Below, in pieces: positions 34,543 to 45,341 of a DNA stretch of 64,000 bases; the first letter of the stretch is position 1; each line of letters begins with the position of its first letter. Under the pieces are notes generated by a model. That model made no database searches. It worked only from the letters and a program-made list of their open reading frames with translations, and was not told where the DNA came from. The translations under genes were made by a program, and so were the position numbers. Origin of the DNA: Geodermatophilaceae bacterium URHB0062 (lineage in GTDB: Bacteria > Actinomycetota > Actinomycetes > Mycobacteriales > Geodermatophilaceae); contig JHVO01000008.1 of the NCBI GenBank assembly GCA_000620185.1, positions 360,598 through 424,597 of the forward strand, in the 5' to 3' direction.

Positions 34543-35268
34543 ATGGCCGGAGCCATGCGGAGGATGGGCATCTACCTGGGGCTCGTCGAGGACGACGACG
34601 CACGCGGGTACGGACGGTATGACGCCCGTCAGTCCGACAACGTCGACCGCGACCGCCGGTACGGCCGGTACGCCGCCGACGACCAGTACGACGAGCACTA
34701 CGCCGACGACGACTACGCCGGGGGGTACGACGACGACCTCGAGACCCCGGAGGTCGCGCCCGTGCGCGAGCCCGAGCCCCTGTCGGTCCGTCGGGTCGCC
34801 CCCGCCCGGCCGCTGGGCCTGGCGCCGTCCGGCGGCGCCGGCGGAGGTGGCGGTTCCCGCGTCGCCGCCATGGCCAACGGCGGTGGTGGCGGCTCCGCCA
34901 TGGGCAGCGGGCCCGTCGGGGCCACCGCGGCCAAGCTCGTCGTCCGGGAGCCGGTCGCGGCCCCCGAGCCGCCGGCGCCCGCGCCCCAGCCCTACCGGAT
35001 CACCACGCTGCACCCGCGGACGTACAACGAGGCGCGCACCATCGGCGAGCGTTTCCGCGAGGGCTTGCCGGTGATCATGAACCTGACCGAGATGGACGAC
35101 GCCGACGCGAAGCGTCTGGTGGACTTCGCTGCGGGTCTGTCCTTCGGTCTGCGCGGTAGTATCGAGCGCGTCACGGCGAAGGTCTTCCTGATCAGCCCGC
35201 AGAACGTCGACGTGACGGCCGAGGACAAGGCGCGGATCCGCGAAGGCGGGTTCTTCAACCAGTCCTGA
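34543..35268 (+). CDS. sepF: Cell division protein SepF
   Basis: 241 residues from ATG with GGGGGAGG six bases upstream. The N-terminal membrane-binding helix reads [20 protein letters not shown] long Tyr/Asp/Gly-rich linker with glycine runs (about 15-145) precedes the SepF beta-clam domain (about 150-235: [63 protein letters not shown]). SepF anchors FtsZ to the membrane; it is the main anchor in actinobacteria, which lack FtsA. The linker is longer than usual. Confidence 0.95.
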   Translation: MAGAMRRMGIYLGLVEDDDARGYGRYDARQSDNVDRDRRYGRYAADDQYDEHYADDDYAGGYDDDLETPEVAPVREPEPLSVRRVAPARPLGLAPSGGAGGGGGSRVAAMANGGGGGSAMGSGPVGATAAKLVVREPVAAPEPPAPAPQPYRITTLHPRTYNEARTIGERFREGLPVIMNLTEMDDADAKRLVDFAAGLSFGLRGSIERVTAKVFLISPQNVDVTAEDKARIREGGFFNQS

Positions 35269-35322
35269 GGCGCTGGAGACGGATGGACACGGCACGCGAG
35301 GTGCCCCGAACGAACGAGGACC

Positions 35323-35616
35323 GTGGCTCTCTTCTGGTCGATCATCTCGTCGGTGCTGCTCGTCTTCCTCGTGCTGCTGTTCGCGCGGTTCGTCGTCGAC
35401 TGGGTCATGGTGCTGGCGCGCAGCTGGCGACCCTCCGGCCTGGTCGCCGCGGGTCTCGAGGTGGTCTACACCACCACTGATCCGCCACTGAAGGCGGTGC
35501 GAAAGGTCATCCCGCCGTTGAACCTGGGGTCCATCCGGTTGGACCTCGGGTTTATGGTGCTGCTGATCGCCGTGGTGGTTCTCAAGAACGTCACGGGGTC
35601 ACTCGCTTATGGCTGA
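35323..35616 (+). CDS. YggT-family membrane protein
   Basis: 97 residues from GTG. Two hydrophobic segments (about 5-30 and 70-92) flank the family string YTTTDPPLKAVRKVIPPLNLGSIRLDLGF. YggT proteins lie between sepF and divIVA in actinobacteria and related bacteria; a role in envelope organisation or osmotic protection has been suggested but is not settled. Topology suggests both ends face the same side. Confidence 0.92.
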   Translation: MALFWSIISSVLLVFLVLLFARFVVDWVMVLARSWRPSGLVAAGLEVVYTTTDPPLKAVRKVIPPLNLGSIRLDLGFMVLLIAVVVLKNVTGSLAYG

Positions 35617-35702
35617 GACCGTCGATGCCAGTGAGAGCTGGGGTCGGTCGCCCGACCGTTCGAACTTTTGTGTGCCCGCCGCCCGACATGAGGTGACCTG
35701 AG

Positions 35703-36440
35703 ATGCCACTCACGCCTGCCGACGTGCACAACGTCGTCTTCAAGAAGCCACCCATCGGCAAGCGCGGCTACGACGAGGACGAGGTCGACGCCTTCCTCGA
35801 CGTCGTCGAGGCCGAGCTCGCCCGCCTGATCGAGGAGAACAACGAGCTGCGCGCCAGTGGCGTGCGCGGGCCGGTTCGTGAGGAGCGGGCCGAGGCCCCG
35901 GCACCCGCGCCCGTGCCTGCTCCGGCGGCCATGGCGGCGCCGCCCCCGCCGCCGGCCGCGCAGCCGCGCGAAGACGACAGCGCCCGGGCCTCCCGGATGC
36001 TGGCGCTGGCCACCGAGACGGCTGACCGCTATGTCAACGAGGCCAAGTCCCAGGCCGAGCAGATGCTCACCGGCGCCAAGACCAACAGCGACCGGATGAT
36101 GACCGAGGCCCGCACCAAGAGCGAGCAGATGGTCACGGAGGCCAAGAACCGGGCCGACACGATGCTCGGTGACGCCCGCACGCGCGCGGAGACCATGGAG
36201 CGCGAGGCCCGCGCCAAGGCCGCCGCCCTCGACCAGGACGCCGAGCGCCGTCACGTCGAGGCGATGGGCACCCTCGAGGAGAAGCGCACCAGCCTCGAGC
36301 GCAAGATCGAGGAGCTGCGGACCTTCGAGCGGGAGTACCGCACGCGCCTGCGGTCCTACCTCGAGTCGCACCTCCGCGACCTCGACAGCCGCGGTTCGGC
36401 CGAGCCGTCGAACAACAGCCGGCAGCACGCCAGCGCCTGA
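35703..36440 (+). CDS. divIVA: Polar growth protein DivIVA (Wag31)
   Basis: 245 residues from ATG, with GAGGTGA upstream. The N-terminal membrane-binding domain is [20 protein letters not shown] then [18 protein letters not shown] Pro/Ala-rich linker (about 65-95) follows, then a long coiled coil (about 97-230) with repeated TEAKxxAxxM-type heptads. Wag31/DivIVA marks poles and directs elongation in rod-shaped actinobacteria and septation in others. A strong hairpin follows the gene and closes the dcw region. Confidence 0.95.
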   Translation: MPLTPADVHNVVFKKPPIGKRGYDEDEVDAFLDVVEAELARLIEENNELRASGVRGPVREERAEAPAPAPVPAPAAMAAPPPPPAAQPREDDSARASRMLALATETADRYVNEAKSQAEQMLTGAKTNSDRMMTEARTKSEQMVTEAKNRADTMLGDARTRAETMEREARAKAAALDQDAERRHVEAMGTLEEKRTSLERKIEELRTFEREYRTRLRSYLESHLRDLDSRGSAEPSNNSRQHASA

Positions 36441-36457
36441 GCCGCGCAGCTCGTTCC

Positions 36458-36492
36458 CACAGGGCCCCCGGACACCGTCTGGGGGCCCTGTG
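36458..36492 (+). terminator. divIVA terminator hairpin
   Basis: A perfect 12-bp stem (36458-36469 with 36481-36492), 11-nt loop, 18 bases after the divIVA stop. Confidence 0.8.
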
Positions 36493-36513
36493 ACGTTCCT
36501 GGTGGCCCGCCTG

Positions 36514-36561
36514 CAGGGCCCGCGCCGAGCTCGCGAGGTGTGGGGAGCAGGGGGTCCTTCT
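36514..36561 (-). repeat. Dispersed hairpin repeat, copy G (degenerate)
   Basis: Reverse orientation. CCGAGCTCGCGAGG and GGGGTCCTTCT align with copies E and A, but the outer arms pair poorly. It runs into the TAGAGT -10 hexamer of the next gene. Confidence 0.5.
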
Positions 36562-36566
36562 AGAGT
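36561..36566 (+). promoter_or_regulatory. -10 hexamer TAGAGT
   Basis: TAGAGT ends 6 nt before the GTG at 36573, giving a leaderless transcript for the small membrane protein. Confidence 0.55.
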
Positions 36567-36572
36567 CGGGCC

Positions 36573-37193
36573 GTGATCTTGGCTGCCGGACTCCTGGTCC
36601 TCCTGGGCCTCGGGTTCTTCCTCGCCGGTGTCCTGACGGGGACGACCGTCTTCTACTGGGTGTGCGTTGCCGTCTGTGTGCTCGCCGCCGTCCTGCTGTT
36701 CGCGGCACGCCGGCGGATTAGCCAGGCGGAGGCGACGCCGGCGGGGACGGCGCTGGTCGCAGGCGCGTCGCCCACGACGGCGTCGGCTCCTGACGAACGG
36801 CCGGCGGCCGCCGACCCGACACCGGCCGAGGTTCCGGCGGCGGAGGCGGTGGCCTCCGACGCCGAGCCGGCTCCGCGCCCTCCGGCGCATGCCCACCCGG
36901 GGCCGGGTGCCGGGTCGTCGGCCCCGTCAACCGCCGACCTGAAGGACCCGCCGATCGAGGACGTCGAGGTGACCGACCTGCTCCTGGTGGTCGACCTCAA
37001 GGACGAGGTGCTCGTCGTCGACGAGCACCCGCGCTACCACCTGCCGGGCTGCCGCTTCCTGGTCGGCCGGACGGCGATCCCGCTGCCCATGGACGAGGCC
37101 CGTGTCGACGGGTTCAGCCCGTGCGCCCTCTGCACCCCCGACCGGCACCTCGCCGACCGGGAACGCGCCCGGAAGCACTCCGGGGGCGCCTGA
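36573..37193 (+). CDS. Membrane protein with a C-terminal His/Cys metal-site-like module
   Basis: 206 residues from GTG, chosen from the -10 spacing. Two N-terminal transmembrane helices (about 2-20 and 26-45) are followed by a Pro/Ala/Glu-rich linker (50-125) and a compact C-terminal module. The module reads VLVVDEHPRYHLPGCRFL then PMDEARVDGFSPCALCTPD, with His, Cys and a CxxC that could bind zinc or form disulfides. The arrangement recalls small Ada-like or zinc-ribbon metal sites, but no family is recognised with certainty. It ends three bases from the convergent ileS stop. Confidence 0.8.
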   Translation: MILAAGLLVLLGLGFFLAGVLTGTTVFYWVCVAVCVLAAVLLFAARRRISQAEATPAGTALVAGASPTTASAPDERPAAADPTPAEVPAAEAVASDAEPAPRPPAHAHPGPGAGSSAPSTADLKDPPIEDVEVTDLLLVVDLKDEVLVVDEHPRYHLPGCRFLVGRTAIPLPMDEARVDGFSPCALCTPDRHLADRERARKHSGGA

Positions 37194-37196
37194 GCC

Positions 37197-40100
37197 TCAG
37201 CCCGCGCGGACCAGCCACAGGCGCGAGCCGGCCGGCCCCTCGATGCCGGGCCCCGCGCCGGCCTCGTCGGCGTGCACGGTGGCCGCGAGCACCTCGGCGG
37301 CGAGCGCGTCGGCGTGCTCGGTGAGGGCGGTCCGCATCTGCGCGGCGTCCTCCCCGTCGGCCACCGTCCACCACAGCTCGATGCGGTCGCTGACCTCCAG
37401 GCCGGTGTTCTTGCGTGCCTCCTGAACCAGCCGGACGGCCTCGCGGAACAGTCCGGCCCGCTCGAGCTCGGGCGTGAGCGTCAGGTCCAGCGCGACGGTG
37501 AGCCCGCTGCCGCTGGCGACGGTCCACCCTTCGCGCGGCGTCTCGGTGACGATGAGGTCGCCCTCCTCGAGCGCGACGGCGGCACCGTCGACCTCCACCG
37601 TCGCCGTGCCGGCCCGGTAGGCGGCGGTCAGCTCGCCGGGGTCCGCCGCGGCGACCGCCTTGGCCACGGCCTGCACCTGCTTCCCCAGCCGCCGGCCGAC
37701 GGCGCGGAAGTCGATCTTCACGCTGACGTCGACCAGCTCGCCGCCGACCGCGCCCGAGAGCTCGACCATCTCCTGCACGTTCAGCTCGTCGGCCACCTCG
37801 GCGACGAGGTCACGAGGTAGCTCGGCCCAGCCGGGCGCCGCGACGACGGCACGCGCCAGGGGCTGCCGGGTGCGGACCTTGGCCGAGGTGCGGGCGGAGC
37901 GGCCGAGCTCCACCAGCCGGCGGACGAGGGCCACCTGCGCGACCAGCTCGGGGTCGCGGGCGTCCTCGTCGACCGTGGGCCAGCTCGCCAGGTGCACCGA
38001 GTCCACCGGACCGGCCAGCCCCGGCGTGACCGCCCGGCTCCAGACCTCCTCGGTCACGAACGGCGTGAACGGCGCCATGAGGCGGGTCAGGCTGTCGAGC
38101 ACCTCGTGCAGCGTGGCCAGCGCCGACGGGTCGCCGTCCCAGAAGCGGCGGCGCGAGCGGCGGACGTACCAGTTGGACAGGTCGTCGACGAAGCCGGCGA
38201 TCAGCCGGCCGGCGGTCTGGGTGTCGAAGTCCTCCAGCGCGTTCGTCACGCCCTCGGTCACCGCGGCCAGCTCGGCGAGCGCCCAGCGGTCGAGCAGCGG
38301 CCGCGCGGCCCGCGCCGGGGCGGGGGAGCCCGCCGGATCCCAGCCGTTGGCCTCGGCGTACAGGGTGAAGAAGCTCGCCGTGTTCCAGTAGGTCAGCAGC
38401 ACCTTGCGCACGACCTCGGACAGCGTCTCGTGGCCGACCCGGCGGGCCGACCACGGGGACCCGCCGGCCAGCATGAACCACCGGACGGCGTCGGCGCCGT
38501 GCCGGTCCATCAGCGGGATCGGCTCGAGGATGTTGCCCAGGTGCTTGCTCATCTTGCGGCCGTCCTCGGCGAGGATGTGGCCGAGGACCAGCACGTTCTC
38601 GTAGGAGTTCTTGTCGAAGACGAGGGTGCCGATCGCCATCAGCGAGTAGAACCAGCCGCGGGTCTGGTCGATCGCCTCGCAGATGAACTGCGCGGGGTAG
38701 GCCGCCTCGAACTCGGCCTCGTTGCGGTACGGCGCGCCCCACTGGGCGAACGGCATCGATCCGGAGTCGTACCAGGCGTCGATCACCTGGGGCACCCGGC
38801 GGTAGGTGCCCTCCTCGCCGGGCCGCGTGAAGGTCACCTCGTCGATGAAGGGCCGGTGCGGGTCGAGGTCGGAGAGGTCGCGGCCGGTCAGCTCCGAGAG
38901 CTCGGCCAGGGAACCGACGGGCACCAGGCGGGTCGGGTCGGCGTCGTTGCGCCAGATCGGCAGGGGAGTGCCCCAGTACCGGTCACGGGACAGCGCCCAG
39001 TCGACGTTGTTGTTCAGCCAGTCGCCGTAGCGGCCGGTCTTGATGTTCTCCGGGTACCAGTTCGTCTTCTCGTTCTCGGCGAGCAGCCGGCCCTTGATCT
39101 GCGAGGTCCGGATGTACCAGGACGGCTGCGCGTAGTACATCAGCGGCGTGTGGCACCGCCAGCAGTGCGGATAGCTGTGTTCGTAGCGCAGCTCCCGGAA
39201 CAGCAGGCCACGCTTCTTCAGGTCCTCGACGAGGGCGGCGTCCGCGGCCTTGAAGAAGTGGCCGCCCACGAGGGGCACCTCGGGCCGGAAGTGCCCGGTC
39301 GCATCGATGGGCACGACGACCGGAAGGCCATAGCCGCGGCACACCGCGAGGTCCTCGGCGCCGAAGGCGGGGGACTGGTGCACCAGGCCGGTGCCGTCCT
39401 CGGTGGTGACGTACTCGGCGAGGACGACGAAGTTCACGCCCTGCTCGGGCAGGTCGTCGGCGGGGAACTCGACGAGCTCGAAGGGCCGCTGGTAGTGCAC
39501 GTACTCCCAGTCGCGGCCGGTGCTGCGGCCAAGCACCTCCGCGCCCTCACCCAGGACGGCGGCCAGCAGCGCCTCGGCGACCACCACCGGGACGTCGTCG
39601 GAGCCCGCGGGCCGGGCGACGACGTAGGTCACGTCCGGGTGCACCGCGACAGCGGTGTTCGACGGCAGCGTCCACGGCGTCGTCGTCCAGACGAGCAGGT
39701 CGGCCCGGCCGGCCCACTCCCCGCTCGTGACGGGCAGGCGGACGTACACCGACGGGTCGGTCAGGGTCTCGTAGCCCTGCGCCACCTCGTGGTCGGACAG
39801 GCCGGTGCCGCAGCGCGGGCAGTACGGGGCGACGCGGTGGTCCTCCACGAGCAGGCCCTTGTCGAACACCTGCTTGAGCGACCACCAGACGCTCTCGACG
39901 TACTCGGGGTTCATCGTCCAGTAGGCGGTCGACATGTCGACCCAGTAGCCCATGCGGCGGGTCAGCTCGGTGAAGGCGTCGACGTGCCGCTCGACGGACT
40001 CGCGGCAGCGGGCGTTGAACTCGGCGATGCCGTAGCGCTCGATGTCCGGCTTGCCGGCGAAGCCCAGCTCCTGCTCGACGGCGATCTCCACCGGCAGGCC

Positions 40101-40403
40101 GTGGCAGTCCCAGCCGGCCCGGCGGGGCACGTGCCAGCCCTGCATGGTCTTGAACCGGGGGAAGACGTCCTTGAAGGCGCGGGCCTCGATGTGGTGCGTG
40201 CCCGGACGGCCGTTGGCGGTCGGCGGGCCTTCGTAGAACACCCACTGCGGCTTCCCGGCGGACTCCTCGAGGCTCCGGGCGAAGACCTTGTCGGCCTCCC
40301 ACCGGGTCAGGATCTCCTGCTCGAGGGCGGGCAGGTCGACCTGTGGGGGAAGGGCGCGGAAGGGGCCGTGTCCTCGGGGCTGAGCGCTCACGTCGTCCAT
40401 CAT
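37197..40403 (-). CDS. ileS: Isoleucyl-tRNA synthetase, eukaryote-like class
   Basis: 1068 residues. Class I synthetase that charges tRNA(Ile) and edits valine. The HIGH-equivalent segment is PPTANGRPGTHHIEAR (about 60-75), the large CP1 editing insert spans roughly 190-410, and KMSKH in GRKMSKHLGNIL is the KMSKS loop. A Cys site lies in YCPRCGTGLSDHE. The HxxHH-like first motif and the long C-terminus point to the eukaryotic-type IleS found in many actinobacteria, the class often insensitive to mupirocin (family knowledge, not shown here). ATG codons at 40403 and 40400 are equivalent choices. Confidence 0.96.
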   Translation of the reverse strand: MMDDVSAQPRGHGPFRALPPQVDLPALEQEILTRWEADKVFARSLEESAGKPQWVFYEGPPTANGRPGTHHIEARAFKDVFPRFKTMQGWHVPRRAGWDCHGLPVEIAVEQELGFAGKPDIERYGIAEFNARCRESVERHVDAFTELTRRMGYWVDMSTAYWTMNPEYVESVWWSLKQVFDKGLLVEDHRVAPYCPRCGTGLSDHEVAQGYETLTDPSVYVRLPVTSGEWAGRADLLVWTTTPWTLPSNTAVAVHPDVTYVVARPAGSDDVPVVVAEALLAAVLGEGAEVLGRSTGRDWEYVHYQRPFELVEFPADDLPEQGVNFVVLAEYVTTEDGTGLVHQSPAFGAEDLAVCRGYGLPVVVPIDATGHFRPEVPLVGGHFFKAADAALVEDLKKRGLLFRELRYEHSYPHCWRCHTPLMYYAQPSWYIRTSQIKGRLLAENEKTNWYPENIKTGRYGDWLNNNVDWALSRDRYWGTPLPIWRNDADPTRLVPVGSLAELSELTGRDLSDLDPHRPFIDEVTFTRPGEEGTYRRVPQVIDAWYDSGSMPFAQWGAPYRNEAEFEAAYPAQFICEAIDQTRGWFYSLMAIGTLVFDKNSYENVLVLGHILAEDGRKMSKHLGNILEPIPLMDRHGADAVRWFMLAGGSPWSARRVGHETLSEVVRKVLLTYWNTASFFTLYAEANGWDPAGSPAPARAARPLLDRWALAELAAVTEGVTNALEDFDTQTAGRLIAGFVDDLSNWYVRRSRRRFWDGDPSALATLHEVLDSLTRLMAPFTPFVTEEVWSRAVTPGLAGPVDSVHLASWPTVDEDARDPELVAQVALVRRLVELGRSARTSAKVRTRQPLARAVVAAPGWAELPRDLVAEVADELNVQEMVELSGAVGGELVDVSVKIDFRAVGRRLGKQVQAVAKAVAAADPGELTAAYRAGTATVEVDGAAVALEEGDLIVTETPREGWTVASGSGLTVALDLTLTPELERAGLFREAVRLVQEARKNTGLEVSDRIELWWTVADGEDAAQMRTALTEHADALAAEVLAATVHADEAGAGPGIEGPAGSRLWLVRAG

Positions 40404-40447
40404 TCCCGACCGGTACGGGAGACTCCCCCCATGGGGAGGGGCGGCCG

Positions 40448-41959
40448 GTGAACCCGAACGTCACCGTGGCCCTGGCGGTGGGGTCGATCGTCGTCCTCGT
40501 GGCGGCCGTGGCGCTCCGGCTGGCCGACCGGCTCGGCCTGCCGAGCCTGCTCCTCTACCTCGCCCTCGGCGTCGGCCTGGGGGAGAGCGGCGTGGGTGTC
40601 GACTTCGACAACGCCGAGCTGACCCGCACGCTCGGTGTGGCCGCGCTGGTCGTCATCCTGGCCGAGGGCGGCCTGACCACCCGGTGGAACGACGTGCGGC
40701 GGGCGATCGGGCCGGGGCTGACCCTGGCCACCGTCGGCGTCGCGGTGAGCGTCGGCGTCACCGCCGCGCTGACGGTGGGCCTGCTGGACTACTCCTGGGG
40801 CACCGCGCTGCTGCTCGCGGCGGTCCTGAGCTCGACCGACGCGGCCGCGGTCTTCGCCGCGCTGCGCCGTCTCCCGCTGCCCCGGCGGATCGCCGCGGCC
40901 ATCGAGGCCGAGAGCGGGCTCAACGACGCCCCGGCGATCCTGCTCGTGACCGCGCTCGCCGAACACCTGAGCGGCCGGGACACCGGGGCGTGGTGGCTGG
41001 TCGGCGTCGAGGTCGTGCTCGAGCTGTCCGGGGGCGCCGCCGTCGGCCTGGCGATCGGCTTCGGTGGCGCAGAGCTCCTGCGCCGCGTCGCGCTGCCCCT
41101 GGCCGGCTTCTACCCCCTGGCGATGCTCGCGCTGTGCGTGCTGGCGTTCTCCACCGCCTCGCTGGCGCACACGTCCGGCTTCGTGGCGGTCTACCTCTGC
41201 GGCCTCGTCCTGGGCAACGCCGCGCTGCCGCACCGGTCGGCGAGCATCGGGTTCGCCGAGGGCATGGCCTCCCTCGCCCAGATCGGCCTGTTCGTCCTGC
41301 TCGGACTCCTCGTCTCGCCGCCCCGGCTCCTGGGGGCGGTGCTCCCGGCGCTGGTGGTGGGTGGGGTGCTGCTGCTCGTCGCCCGGCCGCTGTCGGTGGT
41401 GCTGAGCCTCGTCTGGTTCCGGATCCCGTGGCCGCAGCAGGCCTTCGTGTCGTGGGCAGGTCTGCGCGGCGCGGTCCCCATCGTGCTGGCGACCTTTCCG
41501 CTCAGCGCCGAGGTCGCCGGCGCGCGGCGGCTGTTCGACACGGTGTTCGTCCTGGTGGTCGTCTTCACGCTCGTGCAGGGCTCGTCGCTGCCCTGGGTGG
41601 CGAGGCGGCTGGGCATCGCGGCGCCGGTCACCCCCCGCGACGTCGAGGTCGAGTCCGCGCCGCTCGACGCCCTCGACGCCGACCTCATGCAGGTCACCGT
41701 GCCGGCGGGCTCGCGGCTGCACGGCGTCTACCTGCCGGAGTTACGGCTGCCCGAGGACGCCGCGGTGATGCTGATCGTCCGCGACGGGCACTCCTTCGTT
41801 CCCGACGAGAACACCCGGCTGATGCGGGGGGACCAGGCGCTGCTGGTGTCGGCGCGCCGGTCGAGGAGCGAGGCGGAGCGGCGGCTGCGGGCGGTCAGCC
41901 GCGCCGGCCGGCTCGCGGCCTGGCGGGGGGAGGGGGGCGCGGTCACCGAGGCCGACTGA
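40448..41959 (+). CDS. Cation/proton antiporter, CPA1-type with TrkA-C domain
   Basis: 503 residues from GTG, with GGGGAGGGG upstream. About twelve transmembrane helices (1-395) include the Na+/H+ exchanger strings ALVVILAEGGLTTRW, LSSTDAAAVFAALRR, ESGLNDAPAILLV and SWAGLRGAVPIVLATFPL. A C-terminal RCK_C/TrkA-C domain (about 420-500: LMQVTVPAGSRLHGVYLPEL then RGDQALLVSA) suggests ligand gating. The nearest known types are NhaP2/KhaP-like K+(Na+)/H+ antiporters. Transcribed divergently from ileS across 44 bases. Confidence 0.92.
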   Translation: MNPNVTVALAVGSIVVLVAAVALRLADRLGLPSLLLYLALGVGLGESGVGVDFDNAELTRTLGVAALVVILAEGGLTTRWNDVRRAIGPGLTLATVGVAVSVGVTAALTVGLLDYSWGTALLLAAVLSSTDAAAVFAALRRLPLPRRIAAAIEAESGLNDAPAILLVTALAEHLSGRDTGAWWLVGVEVVLELSGGAAVGLAIGFGGAELLRRVALPLAGFYPLAMLALCVLAFSTASLAHTSGFVAVYLCGLVLGNAALPHRSASIGFAEGMASLAQIGLFVLLGLLVSPPRLLGAVLPALVVGGVLLLVARPLSVVLSLVWFRIPWPQQAFVSWAGLRGAVPIVLATFPLSAEVAGARRLFDTVFVLVVVFTLVQGSSLPWVARRLGIAAPVTPRDVEVESAPLDALDADLMQVTVPAGSRLHGVYLPELRLPEDAAVMLIVRDGHSFVPDENTRLMRGDQALLVSARRSRSEAERRLRAVSRAGRLAAWRGEGGAVTEAD

Positions 41960-41976
41960 CGGGGGACCATGACGAC

Positions 41977-42600
41977 GTGTCCGTCCCGCCGCCCGTCGAG
42001 CTCCTCGAGAGCGGGAACGAGCTGTCGCGGTGGCGGACCCGGTGGGCGGGGCTGCCGCGCGGCGCACGGATCCTTCTGGTCGCGCTTCTCGTGGTCGCGG
42101 TCCTCGGGGTCGGTCTGGCCTGGATGCACGGCCGGTCGACGCAGCGGGCCTTCCAACAGCGGATCGTGATCACGACAGCGCTGAGCATCTCGTCGTCCTC
42201 CACGTCGCCCGCCGGCGGGGAGGTGGGCTACTACGTCGTCGTCCGCAACGAGGGGCGCCGTCGCGTGGCGGTCACCGCCGTGGAGGGGACGACCGACCGG
42301 TTGCGGCTGCGCATGCGGGACGACGCCGCCCGGCCGGTGGACCCCGGCACCGAGACGGCGATCCCGCTCTCCGTGCTGCTCAGCTGCGTCCCCGGCGCGG
42401 GGGAGGAGCAGCTCCCCGTGGAGATCAGTGTGCGCCGGGAGGACGGCGGTGCGGTGACCCGGCGCATCGACCTGCGACCGGCCGCTCCGCTGCTCGACGT
42501 CGTCACCACGCTGTGCGGGGTGCGGCCGGACCTGCGCGATCACGAGGTCTCGGGTCCCGTCCTCCGCTTCGAGGAGCCCCTCGACAACGGGCCGAACTGA
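41977..42600 (+). CDS. Single-pass membrane protein of unknown function
   Basis: 207 residues from GTG. One transmembrane helix (about 31-50, ILLVALLVVAVLGVGLAWM) follows a cytoplasmic N-terminus, so the rest lies outside the membrane. The external part (52-207) is predicted beta-rich (GGEVGYYVVVRNEGRRRVAVTAV, PVEISVRREDGGAVTRRIDLRP) and resembles an immunoglobulin-like fold. Two cysteines (SCVPG and TLCGV) could form a disulfide. No family is recognised. It starts 17 bases after the antiporter, so co-transcription is likely. Confidence 0.7.
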   Translation: MSVPPPVELLESGNELSRWRTRWAGLPRGARILLVALLVVAVLGVGLAWMHGRSTQRAFQQRIVITTALSISSSSTSPAGGEVGYYVVVRNEGRRRVAVTAVEGTTDRLRLRMRDDAARPVDPGTETAIPLSVLLSCVPGAGEEQLPVEISVRREDGGAVTRRIDLRPAAPLLDVVTTLCGVRPDLRDHEVSGPVLRFEEPLDNGPN

Positions 42601-42696
42601 CCCCCGAGGGTCACCGCTCGATAACGGAACACGACTCCTGTGGCGTGCACCACACGCGCGTGACAGTGTTCCCCCGAGGCATCGGTAGGGCCGTCG

Positions 42697-42716
42697 ACCT
42701 GCGGGTTCCCGCAGGT
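42697..42716 (+). promoter_or_regulatory. Near-perfect inverted repeat before the sugar cassette
   Basis: ACCTGCGGG and CCCGCAGGT are separated by TT, a 9-bp dyad 49 bases before the ATPase start. It could be a regulator-binding site for the cassette or the terminator of the preceding gene; no regulator gene lies nearby. Confidence 0.4.
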
Positions 42717-42765
42717 TTCGACACACTCCGGTGCTGGACGGACGGCATCAGCGGAGAGGACCCTC

Positions 42766-43914
<1,149 letters not shown>

Positions 43915-43932
43915 GCGCCCGTCTCCCATCCA

Positions 43933-43957
43933 GCGGGCAGGTCGATCGCCTGCCCGC
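43933..43957 (+). terminator. Hairpin between ATPase and binding-protein genes
   Basis: GCGGGCAGG (43933-43941) pairs perfectly with CCTGCCCGC (43949-43957). It could partly separate expression of the ATPase from the rest of the cassette. Confidence 0.5.
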
Positions 43958-44025
43958 CACCCGGCCGTCCGCTCCGGGTCACGGCCGGGACCCTCCAGAC
44001 CAAGCAAGTGTCCGAAGGAGTGCAC

Positions 44026-45336
44026 ATGCGCATCAGATCGACTTTCGCGGCGAGCGTCACCCTGGGTGCCGTCGCCCTCCTCACAACCGGATGCCTCAGC
44101 AGTGGCGGCGGCGGTGGCGGTGGGAACAGCAACACCAGCAAGAACATCGAGATCATGTACGCCTTCACCACCGACCAGGAGACCGGTTTCAAGGGCGAGG
44201 TGAACAAGTGGGCGAAGGACAACGGCGTCACCGTCAAGTTCACCCAGAGCAGTGACTTCAACTCGCTGATCAACACCCGCGTGCAGGGCAACGACGCGCC
44301 CGACGTGGCCCTGTTCCCCCAGCCGGGGATCATGAAGGACATGGCCGACCAGGGCCTGCTCGCGGATCTCTCGGACATCGTCGACAAGTCCGATCTGGAC
44401 AGCCTCATCCAGGGTGCCGTGGAGACTGGTCAGGTCAACGGCAAGCAGTACGCGATCCCGATGAGCATCAACGTCAAGAGCATCGTGTTCTACCCGAAGA
44501 AGGCGGCCGCCGCGGCCGGACTGACCCAGCCGCCGCAGACCCTCGACGACCTGATGGCTCTGAGCAAGAAGATCGCCTCCACCGGTACGACGCCCTGGTG
44601 CTTCGGCATCGAGTCGGGGGCGGCGACCGGATGGCCGGCCACCGACTGGGTCGAGAACCTGATGCTGATCAACAACGGCAGCGACGTGTACAACCAGTGG
44701 GTCCAGCACAAGATCCCGTTCAACGACCCGAAGGTCGCCGAGACGCTGGACCAGATGGACCAGTTGCTGCTCGCCGACGGGATGACCAACGGCGGCCGGA
44801 AGTCGATCGCGAGCAACAACTTCAACACCGCCGCCAACCCGATGTTCGACAACCCGCCGGGTTGCTACATGTACCGGCAGGGGAACTTCGTCGCGAAGTC
44901 GGGCGGCTTCCCGGACAAGGTCCTCGCCGACCTCGACAACACCGTGGGTGTCTTCCCGATGCCCGGGAAGACGGCGGAGGACAAGCCGGTGCTCGGCGGT
45001 GGTGACCTCGCCGGCATCTTCAGCCAGGACAACCAGTCCGCGAAGGACCTGGTCAAGTTCCTCGCATCCAAGGACTACGGGACCAACGGGTACGCGAAGA
45101 CCGGAGCCTGGATCTCCCCGCGCACGGACTTCGACACGAGCCAGTACCCGACGCAGGTGCTGGGCTCCATCGCGACGTTCGCCTACGAGTCCACCGAGTT
45201 CGTCTTCGACGGCTCGGACCAGATGCCCGGCGAGGTCGGGTCGGGGTCCTTCTGGAAGGACATGACCGCCTGGATCAGTGGCCAGGAGGACGCCAAGACG
45301 GCGCTCGACAACATCGAGAGCAGCTGGCCCAGCTGA
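44026..45336 (+). CDS. Sugar ABC transporter substrate-binding lipoprotein
   Basis: 436 residues from ATG, with GAAGGAG five bases upstream; the earlier in-frame start overlaps that ribosome site and is rejected. The signal peptide ends in the lipobox LLTTGC (Cys23), so the protein is membrane-anchored. A Gly-rich linker follows and then a type 1 extracellular solute-binding domain (NIEIMYAFTTDQETGFKGEVN, FPQPGIMKDMADQGLLADLSD, GKQYAIPMSINVKSIVFYP). It resembles alpha-glucoside/oligosaccharide binding proteins (AglE-like). The adjacent GH36 and GH32 enzymes suggest raffinose-type sugars. Confidence 0.92.
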   Translation: MRIRSTFAASVTLGAVALLTTGCLSSGGGGGGGNSNTSKNIEIMYAFTTDQETGFKGEVNKWAKDNGVTVKFTQSSDFNSLINTRVQGNDAPDVALFPQPGIMKDMADQGLLADLSDIVDKSDLDSLIQGAVETGQVNGKQYAIPMSINVKSIVFYPKKAAAAAGLTQPPQTLDDLMALSKKIASTGTTPWCFGIESGAATGWPATDWVENLMLINNGSDVYNQWVQHKIPFNDPKVAETLDQMDQLLLADGMTNGGRKSIASNNFNTAANPMFDNPPGCYMYRQGNFVAKSGGFPDKVLADLDNTVGVFPMPGKTAEDKPVLGGGDLAGIFSQDNQSAKDLVKFLASKDYGTNGYAKTGAWISPRTDFDTSQYPTQVLGSIATFAYESTEFVFDGSDQMPGEVGSGSFWKDMTAWISGQEDAKTALDNIESSWPS

Positions 45337-45341
45337 CGGCG

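Noticed and set aside
37272..40451. Long plus-strand frames opposite ileS.
   Set aside because: Their translation has no domains, while ileS shows all synthetase motifs on the other strand.
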